In this document: one piece after another, positions 52,723 through 64,000 of the stretch
Layout of the letters: the number at the start of each line of letters is the position of its first letter
How positions within the stretch are numbered: the first letter of the stretch is position 1
Source of the DNA: Blepharisma stoltei
Taxonomy: Eukaryota; Ciliophora; Heterotrichea; Heterotrichida; Blepharismidae
Direction of reading: 5' to 3'
Assembly: GCA_914767885.1 (NCBI GenBank)
Contig: CAJZBQ010000056.1
Span: 946,001 to 1,010,000, forward strand
Length of the DNA stretch: 64,000 bases
Notes under the pieces: model-generated
What the model was told of the DNA's origin: nothing
The model's database searches: none
What the model saw: only the letters and a program-made list of their open reading frames with translations
Translations under genes and position numbers: made by a program

Positions 52723-55376
52723 TTATTTCTTACTCCCCCCCTCCGTGAATGAACAAAACCATTAGAAAAATCCCTATTTTTTGCCCAAAAAACCCACCCT
52801 CCGTGAGTGAACAAAATTTTTTTAATAGAAAAATATTTTATGGAAAATAATTTTGATATATAAATGATAATTAGTATAATGAAATCTAGAGCAATTCTGT
52901 TTAATTTTAAACGAATTGCTTTTTTAAAACATAAATTTTATAAATTAAATTAATATTTACTTTCCAATTTTTGCGAATAAAAAAAAAAATTAACCCCCCT
53001 CCGTGAGTGAACAAAATGTTTTTGTTCACTCACGGGGGGGAGGGAGTTAATGCCTTTAATTTCTAGTAATAGAGGAAGCCACTCAGGTTTCTCATAGACT
53101 CTTTTGGATTTTTCTACAGTTTCTATCATCTTTTTATAGATTTGGCCATCAGAAACACCTATTACTGATCCTATTACTAAATCAGGAGGCGCAAGCGCAT
53201 CAATTACCCTGACAGAGTCCTCTACAAGCTCATTGCAAAGCCTCATTATGCTCTCCCTTACAATCTTTACGTGGCTTGCGTTAAAAAGATGCTCCATAAA
53301 AACAACAAGTGATTTTTCAATTACCCCAATGGTATAAAGTAGCCAATACTTTTTCATTATTCTCCCTAAGGTTTCGTCTTTAGCTGTAATGTCTTTTACA
53401 AATCTTAAGAGATCATGAGCCATAATGTACTCTCCGTAAGCTTTGCAGGCTTCTTGTACGTAGAATGGTTGAGATTTATTCCATGCATCGACCATATCAA
53501 CAGAATTTGCAGTGCTTTCTTGAAGTTTTAATAAACTCTGGTGAAGCAAAAGGTTAAGACGATAATCAATAAGGTCTAAAATAAGGGTCTCGTTTTCAAG
53601 CTCTTGAGAGCTTTCAAAATGAGGCTTAAATGCATTTATTTCGTGGATATCTGTTTTTAAGAAAGTCATGGTCTTTGCATGGATTTTTTGCCCTTTGAAG
53701 GATTTTTGGATTTGTTTTAGCAAAAATTTTCCAGTTTGTTGGATGAGGACAGAGCTGTCTCCTTCCCAGGTAACCATTACATCTTGATTGTTCCTGATTC
53801 TTCCAAGCTGTGAGTAGCTGGAGTATCCCAGCCCACCTACAGATTCTCTGCATTCTTGCAAACAAGCTGTACCATACCATGATGAAACGCATTTTACAGA
53901 TGATAATATGGCATGAAACTCATTTACTTCTAACTCCCACATTTAACAGAGCAAAACTATGGAAAATTCTATTTTGGGAATATTAATCCCCTTTAAAAAA
54001 CGGAAAAAAAAATTTAATATAAATTTTATATATATTTATATATCATAGCGAGATCTCTAGCAATCTTATTATTTTTCATCTTTTTCATCATAAATTTTAC
54101 CAATTAGATTAGATTTTTCTTTGTAAATATTAACAAAGTGGGAATTTTTAAAATCAGAGGAAAAGTTTTTCTCTAAAAAGGGGAGTAAACATTCTGGGTC
54201 TTCTTCTAACTTTCTTAGGAAAGCATTGATGTCTCCCAGTGAATAAATCACGCAGGACCTAATAGCAAACATCTTCGCAAGATAAGGAATAAATTTCAAT
54301 CGCTGGAGTGGGTAAGTCAATATAGGCAGCTCAGGCCCTTCTTGTCCTCCAAATTGTTTTCTCACTGCTGAAAACCTCAACGCAATGGCCAATCCTAATC
54401 TCATATCTTGTTCGCTTCCACAAGTGCAGCATATTCTCCCTCCTACAAGCCCAGCTATCATGATCCCAGCTCGTTTGTCTTTATTTTTAATCGAACTTTT
54501 GAATTTTCCTTCTGTCGTAATTTGGCTAAATTTGTCTAGCAAAGCATCATAAGGGACACGATAATTTTTGAATAAAATAAAGCCATTATCTATTCCTTCA
54601 AGGCCAAGTTTCTTCCCACAGTCGCCAACCACAACTCCTGGTAGAGTATCATGAGAGGCATCATTTCGTCTAATCGGGACTACGAAAACGTGTACTCCTC
54701 TGTTGATATTATCAGCATAAAGCTGTGCAAAAATAACGGTCATATTAGCCGTTTTCCCAACAGCGCCAATTCACCATTTTGCTGATGTGGCTGTCGGAGA
54801 ATTCAATATGAATTCACGTGTGGCATGGTCATAAGTAGCAGTCGTCTCAATTTTCGCCACATTTGACCCATGTCCTAACTCAGTCATTGCAAATGACCCA
54901 TAATCTTGTATATTGTATGCTCGATTTACAAGATCTCGGTGCTTTTCGGTACCAAGATTAGTGATTGTATCAGTATACAACACTATGTGTACCAGCAGCC
55001 TGACAGCAAGGGCAATATCATAGTCGGCCATAGGATACAAAAGCCCGAGTTTCTTCATATAATCTTGCTTAACTATATCATAATTTAATTTAAGCTTTGG
55101 GTATATGGTCGCTATTTGGTGGACAATACGTTTGCGTAGGATTTCACGCGACATTTCTGCTTCTTCAAAGTGATTGAAAAGTGGGTTCTCATTCATGATT
55201 TTAAAGACATCTTTTATCCATGTATAGAAAGGGCCGAAATAAGATTGCTGGAGGATGTCAATGTTAATCTCTGTGCCTTTTTTGCGAAACTCGTCTAAGG
55301 AGTCGTCGTAGGGGATTGTGGGGAAACGAGAAACCAAATGAGATTCAATGAGATTGAGACGCCTCATAGTTGACAT
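52723..55376 (-). CDS. Acyl-CoA oxidase (peroxisomal type)
   Basis: FAD enzyme for the first step of peroxisomal beta-oxidation, making H2O2. 720 aa after two IESs. Landmarks: [20 protein letters not shown] then [24 protein letters not shown] (second Trp UGA), [57 protein letters not shown] and [15 protein letters not shown]. After the 3' IES the protein ends LLEIKGIKK, so no C-terminal SKL-type peroxisomal signal is present; targeting may differ. 13 bp from the convergent FYVE gene. Confidence 0.93.
52731..53047. mobile_element. Family-1 MITE as IES at the acyl-CoA oxidase 3' end
   Basis: TA 52731 with CTCCCCCCCTCCGTGAATG, right hairpin on TTCACTCACGGGGGG and TA 53048. Excision leaves KGIKK then UAA. 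Confidence 0.88.
53931..54104. mobile_element. Predicted IES (174 bp) in acyl-CoA oxidase
   Basis: Removes the UAAs after ..DEKDEK. The TA pair 53931/54105 gives [15 protein letters not shown] in frame and makes the total a multiple of three. The right boundary is less certain than the left (TAACTCCC end). Confidence 0.6.
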
Positions 55377-55889
55377 TTGTCGCTAATTATTAAGAGCAAA
55401 AATATGAATATCTTGAGGGTTAAATAAACACATGTGATGTCATGAATTATTTTTGGCTAGAAATCTCTAATATTGAATGCATCATCAAAAACATGATGTC
55501 ATAGATTTTTTTGGTTAAGTTTTCGATATGTCGAACTGAAAATTAAAATTGAGCTATAAGGGTAACTATTCATTTTGGACCTTAAATTAATATTATTTAT
55601 TATGCAATAATTCTTTTCTCTGAAACTTTTAATCTGCCTTTATGTGAAAATTAATTTTTTATGGGGAGACTCTGAATCTTCCTTTAACATTTGTTTATTA
55701 ATTTTATTTAATATGCTAATCATAAAACCATCACAAAAATAAGGAATTATCAAAATAGCATTGATTTTCAAAACTTTATTTCAAAATTAATATCATTTCT
55801 ATCATTTTCTAGCCAGTTCCCTTCACCTCAGCATTTAAAAATTTCCCTGTTGAACTTTTTCTATACCGACTATTCCCATCTTTTTGTAA
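55377..55889. other. Divergent intergenic spacer
   Basis: 513 bp AT-rich; contains two copies of a short motif ATGATGTCATAGATTT/TGATGTCATGAATTAT (about 55434-55510). Otherwise nothing. Confidence 0.4.
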
Positions 55890-57164
55890 ATGCAGAGATC
55901 TCAACTTATATCTGAAATAACTACATTCGATCGGTCCCGTCTGCGGCCTACAAGCAACTCTCCGGTCCGCAAGCACGAAAAATCAGAGCACTCCAAAAGT
56001 CTTTTACTTTTAGATATTTCGCGTCAATTCAACCGTCCTGAGAACTCGGATATCTCTATTATTACAAATGATGATAAAATAGTCTATGTCTCTTCCTTTA
56101 TTCTCCAAGCCCGCAGCCCATATTTTGAGCGTTTACTTAAAAGTGGAATGAAGGAAAGCAATTCCAAAGAGATCAATGTCTCTGCAAGTTATGATGCATG
56201 TGTTGCTTTCGGTGCATGATTTTTTGCTCTCAAATGTTTTTTTGGAATTTTCCTTTATGAAATTTTAATGGCTTTTAGCGATAAAATATTTGGATATCAA
56301 AAATAGTCAGTAATTATCGCAGAATTTCTGTGGGACTGAAGAAGAATGGCATGAAACTGTCGCTTTATTTAGATATTTCTATACAGATAGGTTAGAAACT
56401 AATCCGAAAACAGCGATTGAGGTAATGATGCTGGCTGATATGTATTTATTAGAAGGGCTCAAGCATGAATGTGAAAGTTTTGTTAAAAAAAGTATCACAG
56501 TTGAGACTGCGATTGATTTCTATGAATGGTCTAAAGGACCACCTCCATTTCCAACTTGGATCGTCGCCTAAGTTTACGCCAACTCCGCTTCGTCGTCCGC
56601 CAGATCTGCCCATTGAAGGGCACCTTTTCAACTGGAGAGACCCCCGTCTCGATGTCTAACTCGCCTCCCCTCTTTTCCGGTCATCCCGAGAAAGAACTCA
56701 ACAGCTTTCGCCATTCGGGGCGAGCCACTAAAGCAGCTTAGGCAGGTAATTCACCCTGCCTCATTTCGGGCACTCACTGGGCTGAGCGCTGCTGGCAAAA
56801 AGAAGTCACGAATAACTGCCCATGGGTCTGGTCGCAAAAACAGCGGTTCTCGCGCTTAGGCCTCTCGCTTCGAGGTCCCGGACGTTGTTGGGCTAATTCC
56901 TGGCTCCAAAAACCATGCCCGGATATACATGGGTAACCACCACTGGGAGGGTGGGTCGGTCGCCATACGCCATTTTATGTATATTCTATGAATGGTCTAA
57001 AGGACAAATTTGTAGAACTGAGCTATTACGTCTCGAAATTTATATGGAAAAATATTGGAAAAATCAGTCGAAATCAGCAATTCAGGAATTTAGTTGCTGT
57101 AAATTCTGAGCTGCTGGTTGACCTGCTAAATGAATTGCCGGAAAAAGCTACTATAACTTATTAA
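55890..57164 (+). CDS. BTB/POZ domain protein
   Basis: Starts MQRSQLISEITTFDRSRLRP. BTB core: DISIITNDDKIVYVSSFILQ, ARSPYFERLLKSGM, VALFRYFYTDRLE, AIEVMMLADMYLLEGLKHEC. The C-terminal helices resemble a BACK-like region, YEWSKGQICRTELLRLE, ending VDLLNELPEKATITY. BTB proteins dimerise and recruit substrates to cullin 3 ligases. A retroposon IES interrupts it at DFYEWSKG. Two further repairs are needed: an unresolved small IES near 56215-56315 (a 49-bp TA pair 56266/56315 restores frame) and a 19-nt intron near 57065 (GTCGAAATCAGCAATTCAG). About 246 aa. Confidence 0.75.
56521..56986 (-). mobile_element. IES made by a retroposon, subfamily a, with 22-bp target duplication
   Basis: TTCTATGAATGG and TCTAAAGGAC form a perfect 22-bp repeat at 56518-56539 and 56984-57005. 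The insert (56540-56983) starts on the minus strand with ATACATAAAATGGCG and is related to 42258-43135. The TA in each duplication copy (56521, 56987) allows a TA-to-TA excision that exactly restores DFYEWSKGQICRTE. Confidence 0.93.
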
Positions 57165-57180
57165 AACTTGTATTTAAGAA

Positions 57181-57902
57181 TTAACGTTCACTAAGTCTTT
57201 TTGATACAGCTCGCAGCTGAGAGTACACTTTGCCAGGGGTTTTTCCTAAAATTAAATTGCAGATCGCAGCTCTTGCTTGCTTTATATGCTTTTCTTGCTA
57301 AATCAGCGCATATAACTTAATAAGGCAATCTATATTTCTCATGGAGTTTATTTCAAGCATTCTACGTATACAGTCTTAAATAACCCATACAGTATATTCG
57401 AATACGACCCCATAATGTGTATTTTTGTGTCTGCCAAAATAATTCTGGTCCTCGTTGAATTCTCAATGGCATTCTTTGTCCTGCCTTTTTCTCCTGCAAG
57501 TCTGCCAATGCATCTCGAAAGGTTATCCCCTTGTAAAGTCTTTACATCTTTTATCTCAAAAGTCTCCAAATAAATATCTTCCAGTCTGAGCAAGGCCAAT
57601 GCATCAGGCACCTCAAAGCCACACATAAAAGCCCTGACAAACTCGTATCCTTTTTGTATTGCGCTTTTATCTTCAGTTTGTGGAGAGTTCTAGATAGGAA
57701 TTACCCTTAATTCGACGCGCTTTAGTCTTGTATTCATTCGGATTTGGAGCTTCATGTGCTCCACAATAGGGGCTACGATGTCTTCCCAATTTTCCCTTAG
57801 TGGGGTTAACCTGTGGGGAGGAACTGGAATCTTACGGAACTCTTTGGAAAGTTTTTGTTCACCTTCTTGAAGTTTAGGAAAGATTGGCTCCTCTATTTCC
57901 AT
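57181..57902 (-). CDS. PNO1: PNO1 (Dim2) 40S ribosome assembly factor
   Basis: KH-domain protein that binds near the 18S rRNA 3' end and acts with Nob1 in 40S maturation. 198 aa after a 15-nt intron and a 110-bp IES. Landmarks: IPVPPHRLTPLRENWEDI, VELR-NSPQ across the intron, GFEVPDALALLRLEDIYLET, GDNLSRCIGRLAGEKGRTKN, TRTRIILADTKIHIMGS. The IES join gives SNI-KQARAAICNLILGK, and the end is VYSQLRAVSKRLSER. Converges on the BTB gene with 16 bp between stops. Confidence 0.94.
57283..57392. mobile_element. IES (110 bp) in PNO1
   Basis: TA 57283 and TA 57393; excision joins SYSNI to KQARAAICNLILG, the conserved family sequence. Confidence 0.9.
57690..57704 (-). other. 15-nt intron (PNO1)
   Basis: GTAATTCCTATCTAG; removal skips an in-frame UAG. 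Confidence 0.92.
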
Positions 57903-57915
57903 ATTACAAGTTTTA

Positions 57916-58257
57916 TTAAAGTAAGTTAGCTTCTACTAAATCACGGATTTCACGAGCTTTGGCTCCTTTGATTTCACCTAGTTCTTCGCCGTTCCTGAAT
58001 ACTTTGACGCAGGGGATGATATTTACTGAGTATTTATTGAAGACAGGCTAATTAGGAATTACAACACAGTTGGCGAGATTACAACGAATGTGGACGACTT
58101 CAGGGAAATCTTCTCTTAGTTTAGTGAGTTCTTCAGAAATTGCGACGCTTGGCGCAGTCCAGGTAGCGTAAAACTCAGCAACAACTAGTGAGTCGCCAGC
58201 GTTTGCGATTGCTCCCATGTAATCTGAATCATCATTGACTTCAATAATCTTTGCCAT
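57916..58257 (-). CDS. Thioredoxin-fold protein lacking the redox cysteines
   Basis: 108 aa after one 15-nt intron, full thioredoxin length. The fold is clear: VVAEFYATWTAPS, LTKLREDFPEVVHIRCNL, cis-Pro segment VNIIPCVKVFRNGEELGEI. The active site reads W-T-A-P-S where thioredoxins have W-C-G-P-C, so disulfide exchange is not expected. It may be a structural or regulatory thioredoxin, as in some dynein-associated or TXNL proteins; that role is a guess. Tandem with PNO1 (13 bp). Confidence 0.85.
58048..58062 (-). other. 15-nt intron (thioredoxin)
   Basis: GTAATTCCTAATTAG; removal joins NCV to PVFNKYSVN and removes a UAG. Differs from the PNO1 intron at two positions. Confidence 0.9.
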
Positions 58258-58332
58258 ATTTGAATTATTATTTTATACTATTTACCATGCATGAGTGCGG
58301 ACGTCTTTCTCAGTCAATATTTATATGGATTA

Positions 58333-59322
58333 TTATAACACTGTATAATTTTTCATAATTGCTGAATCAATACTTGAAGCTCTTAGTCTTCCTATATGGT
58401 CATTCTTCTGCTCTTCTCTTCTGGAAGGTCTTACAGTTTGATGTGAATGCAAAATTGTCCAGTCAAACACAAAATCATAGAGCAAGTTTTCTCTTTGAGC
58501 TAATGCTCGAAACTGTCTTTTTATATGTGAATACTCAGGCTTATCTTCAAATCGTAGTGATCGTGCATACCTTAATAAGTTTTCAAGCTCTATAGGAACA
58601 CCATAGCATAAGGATTCTATTGAAGTTGACATCTTTTTCTCTACAATTCGATCGTACTTTTCTTTTTTAGTAAATGCACGAACCCCTTGCCAAGGCAGAC
58701 TGCCTTTTATAAAATATAATAAGGTGTACGCTAAAGATTCTAAGTCATCTCTGCGCGATAATTCAATACCCAAATGAGCGCTGATAGAAGTATATCTTGC
58801 AGTGCCTATGAATTTTTTCCCTTCCCTATAAGGAATGTGCGAGCCACCTTTTCGAAATTTTTTACACATACCAAAATCTATCATAAAAATTTGGTTTGCA
58901 TTTGTCCGAATTCCTGTTAAAAAGTTATCAGGCTTTATATCACGATGGATGAGAGCTTTATTATGAAACATTTCTATAAGTGGGATTATCTCATCTGCAA
59001 TTTGCAGGACAGTTTTCAATGAAAATTTTTTATTGCAAGATCTGAATAATTCTTCAAGAGATAAACCAAGGAGATCTAGCACAAGAACATTATTATCTCC
59101 TTCAACGCCGCATCAATGAAGCTTTGCTATTCCTCTTTGTCCGTATAAGAGTTTATAGATTTTAGATTCATATATGAGCTGTGGATTTTTCGAATTAATT
59201 TTTTCAAGTTTAATTGCTACTTCTTCGTTTTTCAGCACGTTAATACCAAGATAGACCTCGCTAAAAGCTCCATCAGCTAATTTTCTAGATAAGCGAAATT
59301 TGCCTCCAAACCGAAATTCCAT
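58333..59322 (-). CDS. Casein kinase 1-like protein kinase
   Basis: 329 aa. One UGA-coded Trp (IAKLH-W-CGVEG). Glycine loop LADGAFSEVYLG, VAIKLEKI, HRDIKPDNFLTG, and the CK1 signature IDFGMCKKFR, HIPYREGKKFIGTARYTSIS then AHLGIELSRRDDLESLAYTL. C-terminal tail short, basic, Ser-containing. CK1 members phosphorylate primed acidic sites; pathway unknown. Uninterrupted. Confidence 0.93.
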
Positions 59323-59426
59323 AGGAATTGATTTTGGTTAAAATTTTATTATTAAGAAAATAAACTTAAGGAAATTGAAATGGGAAGTTTATCTGTATAA
59401 ATAGGAAAGCTAAATACTCAATCATA

Positions 59427-59499
59427 GCCCGTCTAGCTCAGTCGGTAGAGCGCCAGCCTTTTAAGCTGGTGGTCGGGGGTTCGAGCCCCCCGGTGGGCG
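59427..59499 (+). tRNA. tRNA-Lys (anticodon TTT)
   Basis: 73-nt cloverleaf: acceptor GCCCGTC/GGTGGGC, D arm GCTCAGTCGGTAGAGC, anticodon arm CCAGCCTTTTAAGCTGG, T arm GGGGGTTCGAGCCCCC. Discriminator G. No intron and no encoded CCA. A T5 run at 59501-59505 is the Pol III terminator. Confidence 0.97.
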
Positions 59500-59500
59500 C

Positions 59501-59505
59501 TTTTT
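59501..59505 (+). terminator. Pol III oligo-T terminator
   Basis: TTTTT two bases after the tRNA. Confidence 0.85.
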
Positions 59506-59770
59506 ATTTATACTTCTATCAATTGATTTATTGCCTGTCTTTATCTTTCTCTCCTTAACCACATCCACTAAACGCTTTAATAAAACTTTTCCAAAATTAA
59601 ATTAATTCTATTACAATTTTTATAATTTTTCTTTCAAACAGCCATTATAAAATCTTCAACCTAAATCTCTCGCTTTAGATTTGCTCTTTCTTCAAAATCT
59701 AGATTTTTACTTCCCTCCTTCTCATCTAAAAGAATTCAAATTTTAATATTCTATACGTTAATCCTATTCA

Positions 59771-61659
59771 ATGTCTACTCCAGAGAAACCAGACACTACC
59801 TCTCACAAATCAAAAAGCATTGGTCAATACATCTTACTCTCCACACTGCGAATAAATGAAAACAAATTATCAACAAGATATTTATGATATATAATGATAA
59901 TTATTAGAATGAAATCTCTAGCTTATTCTTATGAATTTTTAAATAAATTGTATTTCAAAAAAATGGATTTAAAAAACATTAATACCTCAATAACGATATT
60001 GCTTGCAACAGAGGGGAGTTAGGAAAAACCATCGGAGAAGGCACTTTTGGCAAAGTCAAGCTAGGTACCCACATCTTAACAAGTGAAAAAGTTGCCGTCA
60101 AAATTTTAGAAAAGGAACGAATCAAGGATGTAGCTGACATTGAGCGTGTAGCTCGAGAGATCCATATCCTCAAACTGATCCGTCACCCCAATATAATCCA
60201 GCTTTACGAAATAATAGAAACTCCAAAACAGTTATTCCTAATCATGGAATATGCCTCTGGAGGCGAACTTTTCGATTATATCGTAGAGCACACCAGAGTT
60301 GAAGAAAGAGAAGCCTGCAAATTTTTCCAACAAATTATTTCAGGAGTCGAGTATATTCACAAGCTTGGTGTTGTACATAGGGATTTAAAGCCAGAAAACT
60401 TACTTTTAGATGAAAACAAAAATATTAAAATTGTGGACTTCGGGCTGAGCAATACTTATAAGCCTGATGAGTTGTTAAAAACAGCCTGTGGAAGCCCTTG
60501 CTATGCAGCTCCTGAAATGATTCAAGGAAAAAATTATGCTGGATCGAGGGTTGATCTGTGAAGCTGCGGGGTTATTTTGTATGCGTTGTTGGCTGGATAT
60601 TTGCCGTTTGAAGATCCTGATACAGGAAAATTGTATAAAAAAATACTCAGCTGCAGCTATGAGTGCCCTGAATGAATATCAGAGAAAGGAAAAGATATAA
60701 TTAGCAAAATTTTAAACACAGACCCAGAAACACGATATACGATTCAAGACATCAGAAACCATCCATGATATAGGCTTTCTCAACAAAGCAGTTCTGAAGG
60801 AATTCTGGTCGGGTATCAGTCAATACCAATAAATCTCGACATTTTAAATAAGCTTGAGCCATTTGGATTTGACTTGAACTACTGCCAAAGCTGCATTGAA
60901 GCAAATAAACACAATAATTTAACGACAGCCTATTATTTGCTACTGAAAAAATATCAAGCTCCTCCACAGGGCAGCATGCCATATAATGAAAATATTAAAT
61001 TCTTCTAGGCAATTTGTCGAAAATTTTTGATAGTAAGATATTTTCTGAATCCCCACTATTTTCTATCAAATGTCTTATGAGGAGATATCGATTATCAAAA
61101 CATTCTATCAAAAAAGCATGCTCCGCTTCCACAGTCGCCTATTCTTGATAAGCCAGCAATAATCCATCCTCACATAATGCCATTCCCACCAAGATTTTCA
61201 CTTGAAATGAATGCAAAGCCAAAGCACAGAAAATATAAAGAAAAAAGAATTGAAAGCACAGGAGGGTCATCTTCTAAAGATAAAGAATTGATATTTATGC
61301 AGACACCGTTTACAGGAAAATTACTAGGAAAAACTCCAAGATCAGCTAGAAGATCAGTTAGAGGATCATCACATTCCCCTTTAAAAGCAAAGTTGACTAG
61401 TGAAAGAAGATATCAAAGTGTAGGGAGAAAGCACTCTAAAGAGCCTAGAGAATCTAGAGAACCAAGAGAACCTTCAGAACCAAAGCCTAAGTCTATAAGG
61501 CCAGCTAGAAAAGCAAATTATAGTGCTTCAAGAGGAAATACACCAGGACGAATCAATAGTTCAGATTACTCTATGAAATCTTTAGGCAACTCAATAAGGC
61601 AGCTGCATGTTGATAACTCTTATATAGAGCATAAAAGAAGGAAAGCAAATGTACTTTAA
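59771..61659 (+). CDS. AMPK/SNF1-family protein kinase 1
   Basis: 556 aa after two IESs. The first join creates the start of the kinase domain, GQYIL-GKTIGEGTFGKVKLG. Then VAVKILEKERI, REIHILKLIRHPNIIQLYEI, HRDLKPENLLLDE, DFGLSN, T-loop LLKTACGSPCYAAPEM, and VDLWSCGVILYALLAGYLPF (Trp is UGA). Past the kinase are a UBA-like segment (LEPFGFDLNYCQSCIEANKH) and a basic Ser/Arg-rich tail (RSARRSVRGSSHSP). The 33-bp IES removes an in-frame UAG between the UBA-like segment and tail. Probable energy- or stress-sensing kinase; cofactors unknown. Confidence 0.88.
59835..60019. mobile_element. Diverged family-1 MITE (185 bp) as IES
   Basis: TA 59835 with CTCTCCACACTGCG; right end AGAGGGGAG and TA 60020. 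Retains the core block ATGATAATTATTAGAATGAAATC. Excision gives QYIL-GKTIGEG. Confidence 0.87.
61006..61038. mobile_element. Predicted very short IES (33 bp)
   Basis: TA 61006 and TA 61039. Length is a multiple of three, so only the UAG betrays it. Joins NIKFF to YFLNPHYFLSN. Confidence 0.5.
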
Positions 61660-61683
61660 ATAAAAATTCTCGCTTAAATTAAA

Positions 61684-63966
<2,283 letters not shown>

Positions 63967-64000
63967 AAATTAATTGATGACGTGATCATTTTAGTATGGT

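Overview
Organism. The window reads as germline (micronuclear) DNA of a heterotrich ciliate, most likely Blepharisma or a close relative. Four observations support this. (1) UGA occurs in frame at conserved tryptophans (PKA, OGT, CK1, AMPK-like kinases, acyl-CoA oxidase), while UAA and UAG end genes. (2) Most introns are exactly 15 nt, GT...AG. (3) Many exons are cut by AT-rich or MITE-like segments flanked by TA; joining the two TAs restores the frame and the family's expected sequence. (4) The most common of these segments is a MITE ending CTCCCCC...TCCGTGAGCGAAC, like the MITE-derived internal eliminated sequences (IESs) reported from the Blepharisma germline. The species is inferred; the code, introns and frame restorations are read from the sequence. 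CDS coordinates span start to stop and include IESs and introns.

Layout. 0-5 kb: an unknown split gene and an ADA2-like SAGA subunit cut by a retroposon and a 1.1-kb TIR element. 5-10 kb: a retroposon, three related small genes, a MITE and a basic unknown protein. 10-17 kb: two tandem kelch-propeller paralogues sharing an IES position, V-ATPase subunit d and a coiled-coil protein. 17-24 kb: PKA catalytic subunit, NOP10, RPS4, RPL6, IST1 and a QCR6/UQCRH-like protein. 24-34 kb: unknown genes including a tandem pair, a PPP4R1-like HEAT protein, a coiled-coil protein and RPLP0. 34-40 kb: O-GlcNAc transferase, a small membrane protein, PLAC8 protein and mannose-6-phosphate isomerase. 40-44 kb: eEF1B, with a 3-kb nested transposon stack in its ORF. 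44-53 kb: EF-hand/PIP-kinase fusion, PX-START protein, a cluster of perfect hairpins and a PX/F-box/LRR/FYVE protein. 53-64 kb: acyl-CoA oxidase, BTB protein split by a retroposon, PNO1, redox-dead thioredoxin, CK1, tRNA-Lys and two convergent AMPK-like kinases.

How it works together. This is ordinary housekeeping and signalling content packed tightly: convergent stops lie 13-25 bp apart. The unusual feature is that about half the genes could not be translated as they stand and depend on precise DNA elimination during macronuclear development. At least four TIR element families and a retroposon family supply the eliminated DNA, and in several cases they are nested. For most split genes the total length minus predicted IESs and introns is a multiple of three, for example 263 aa for RPS4 and 224 aa for eEF1B.
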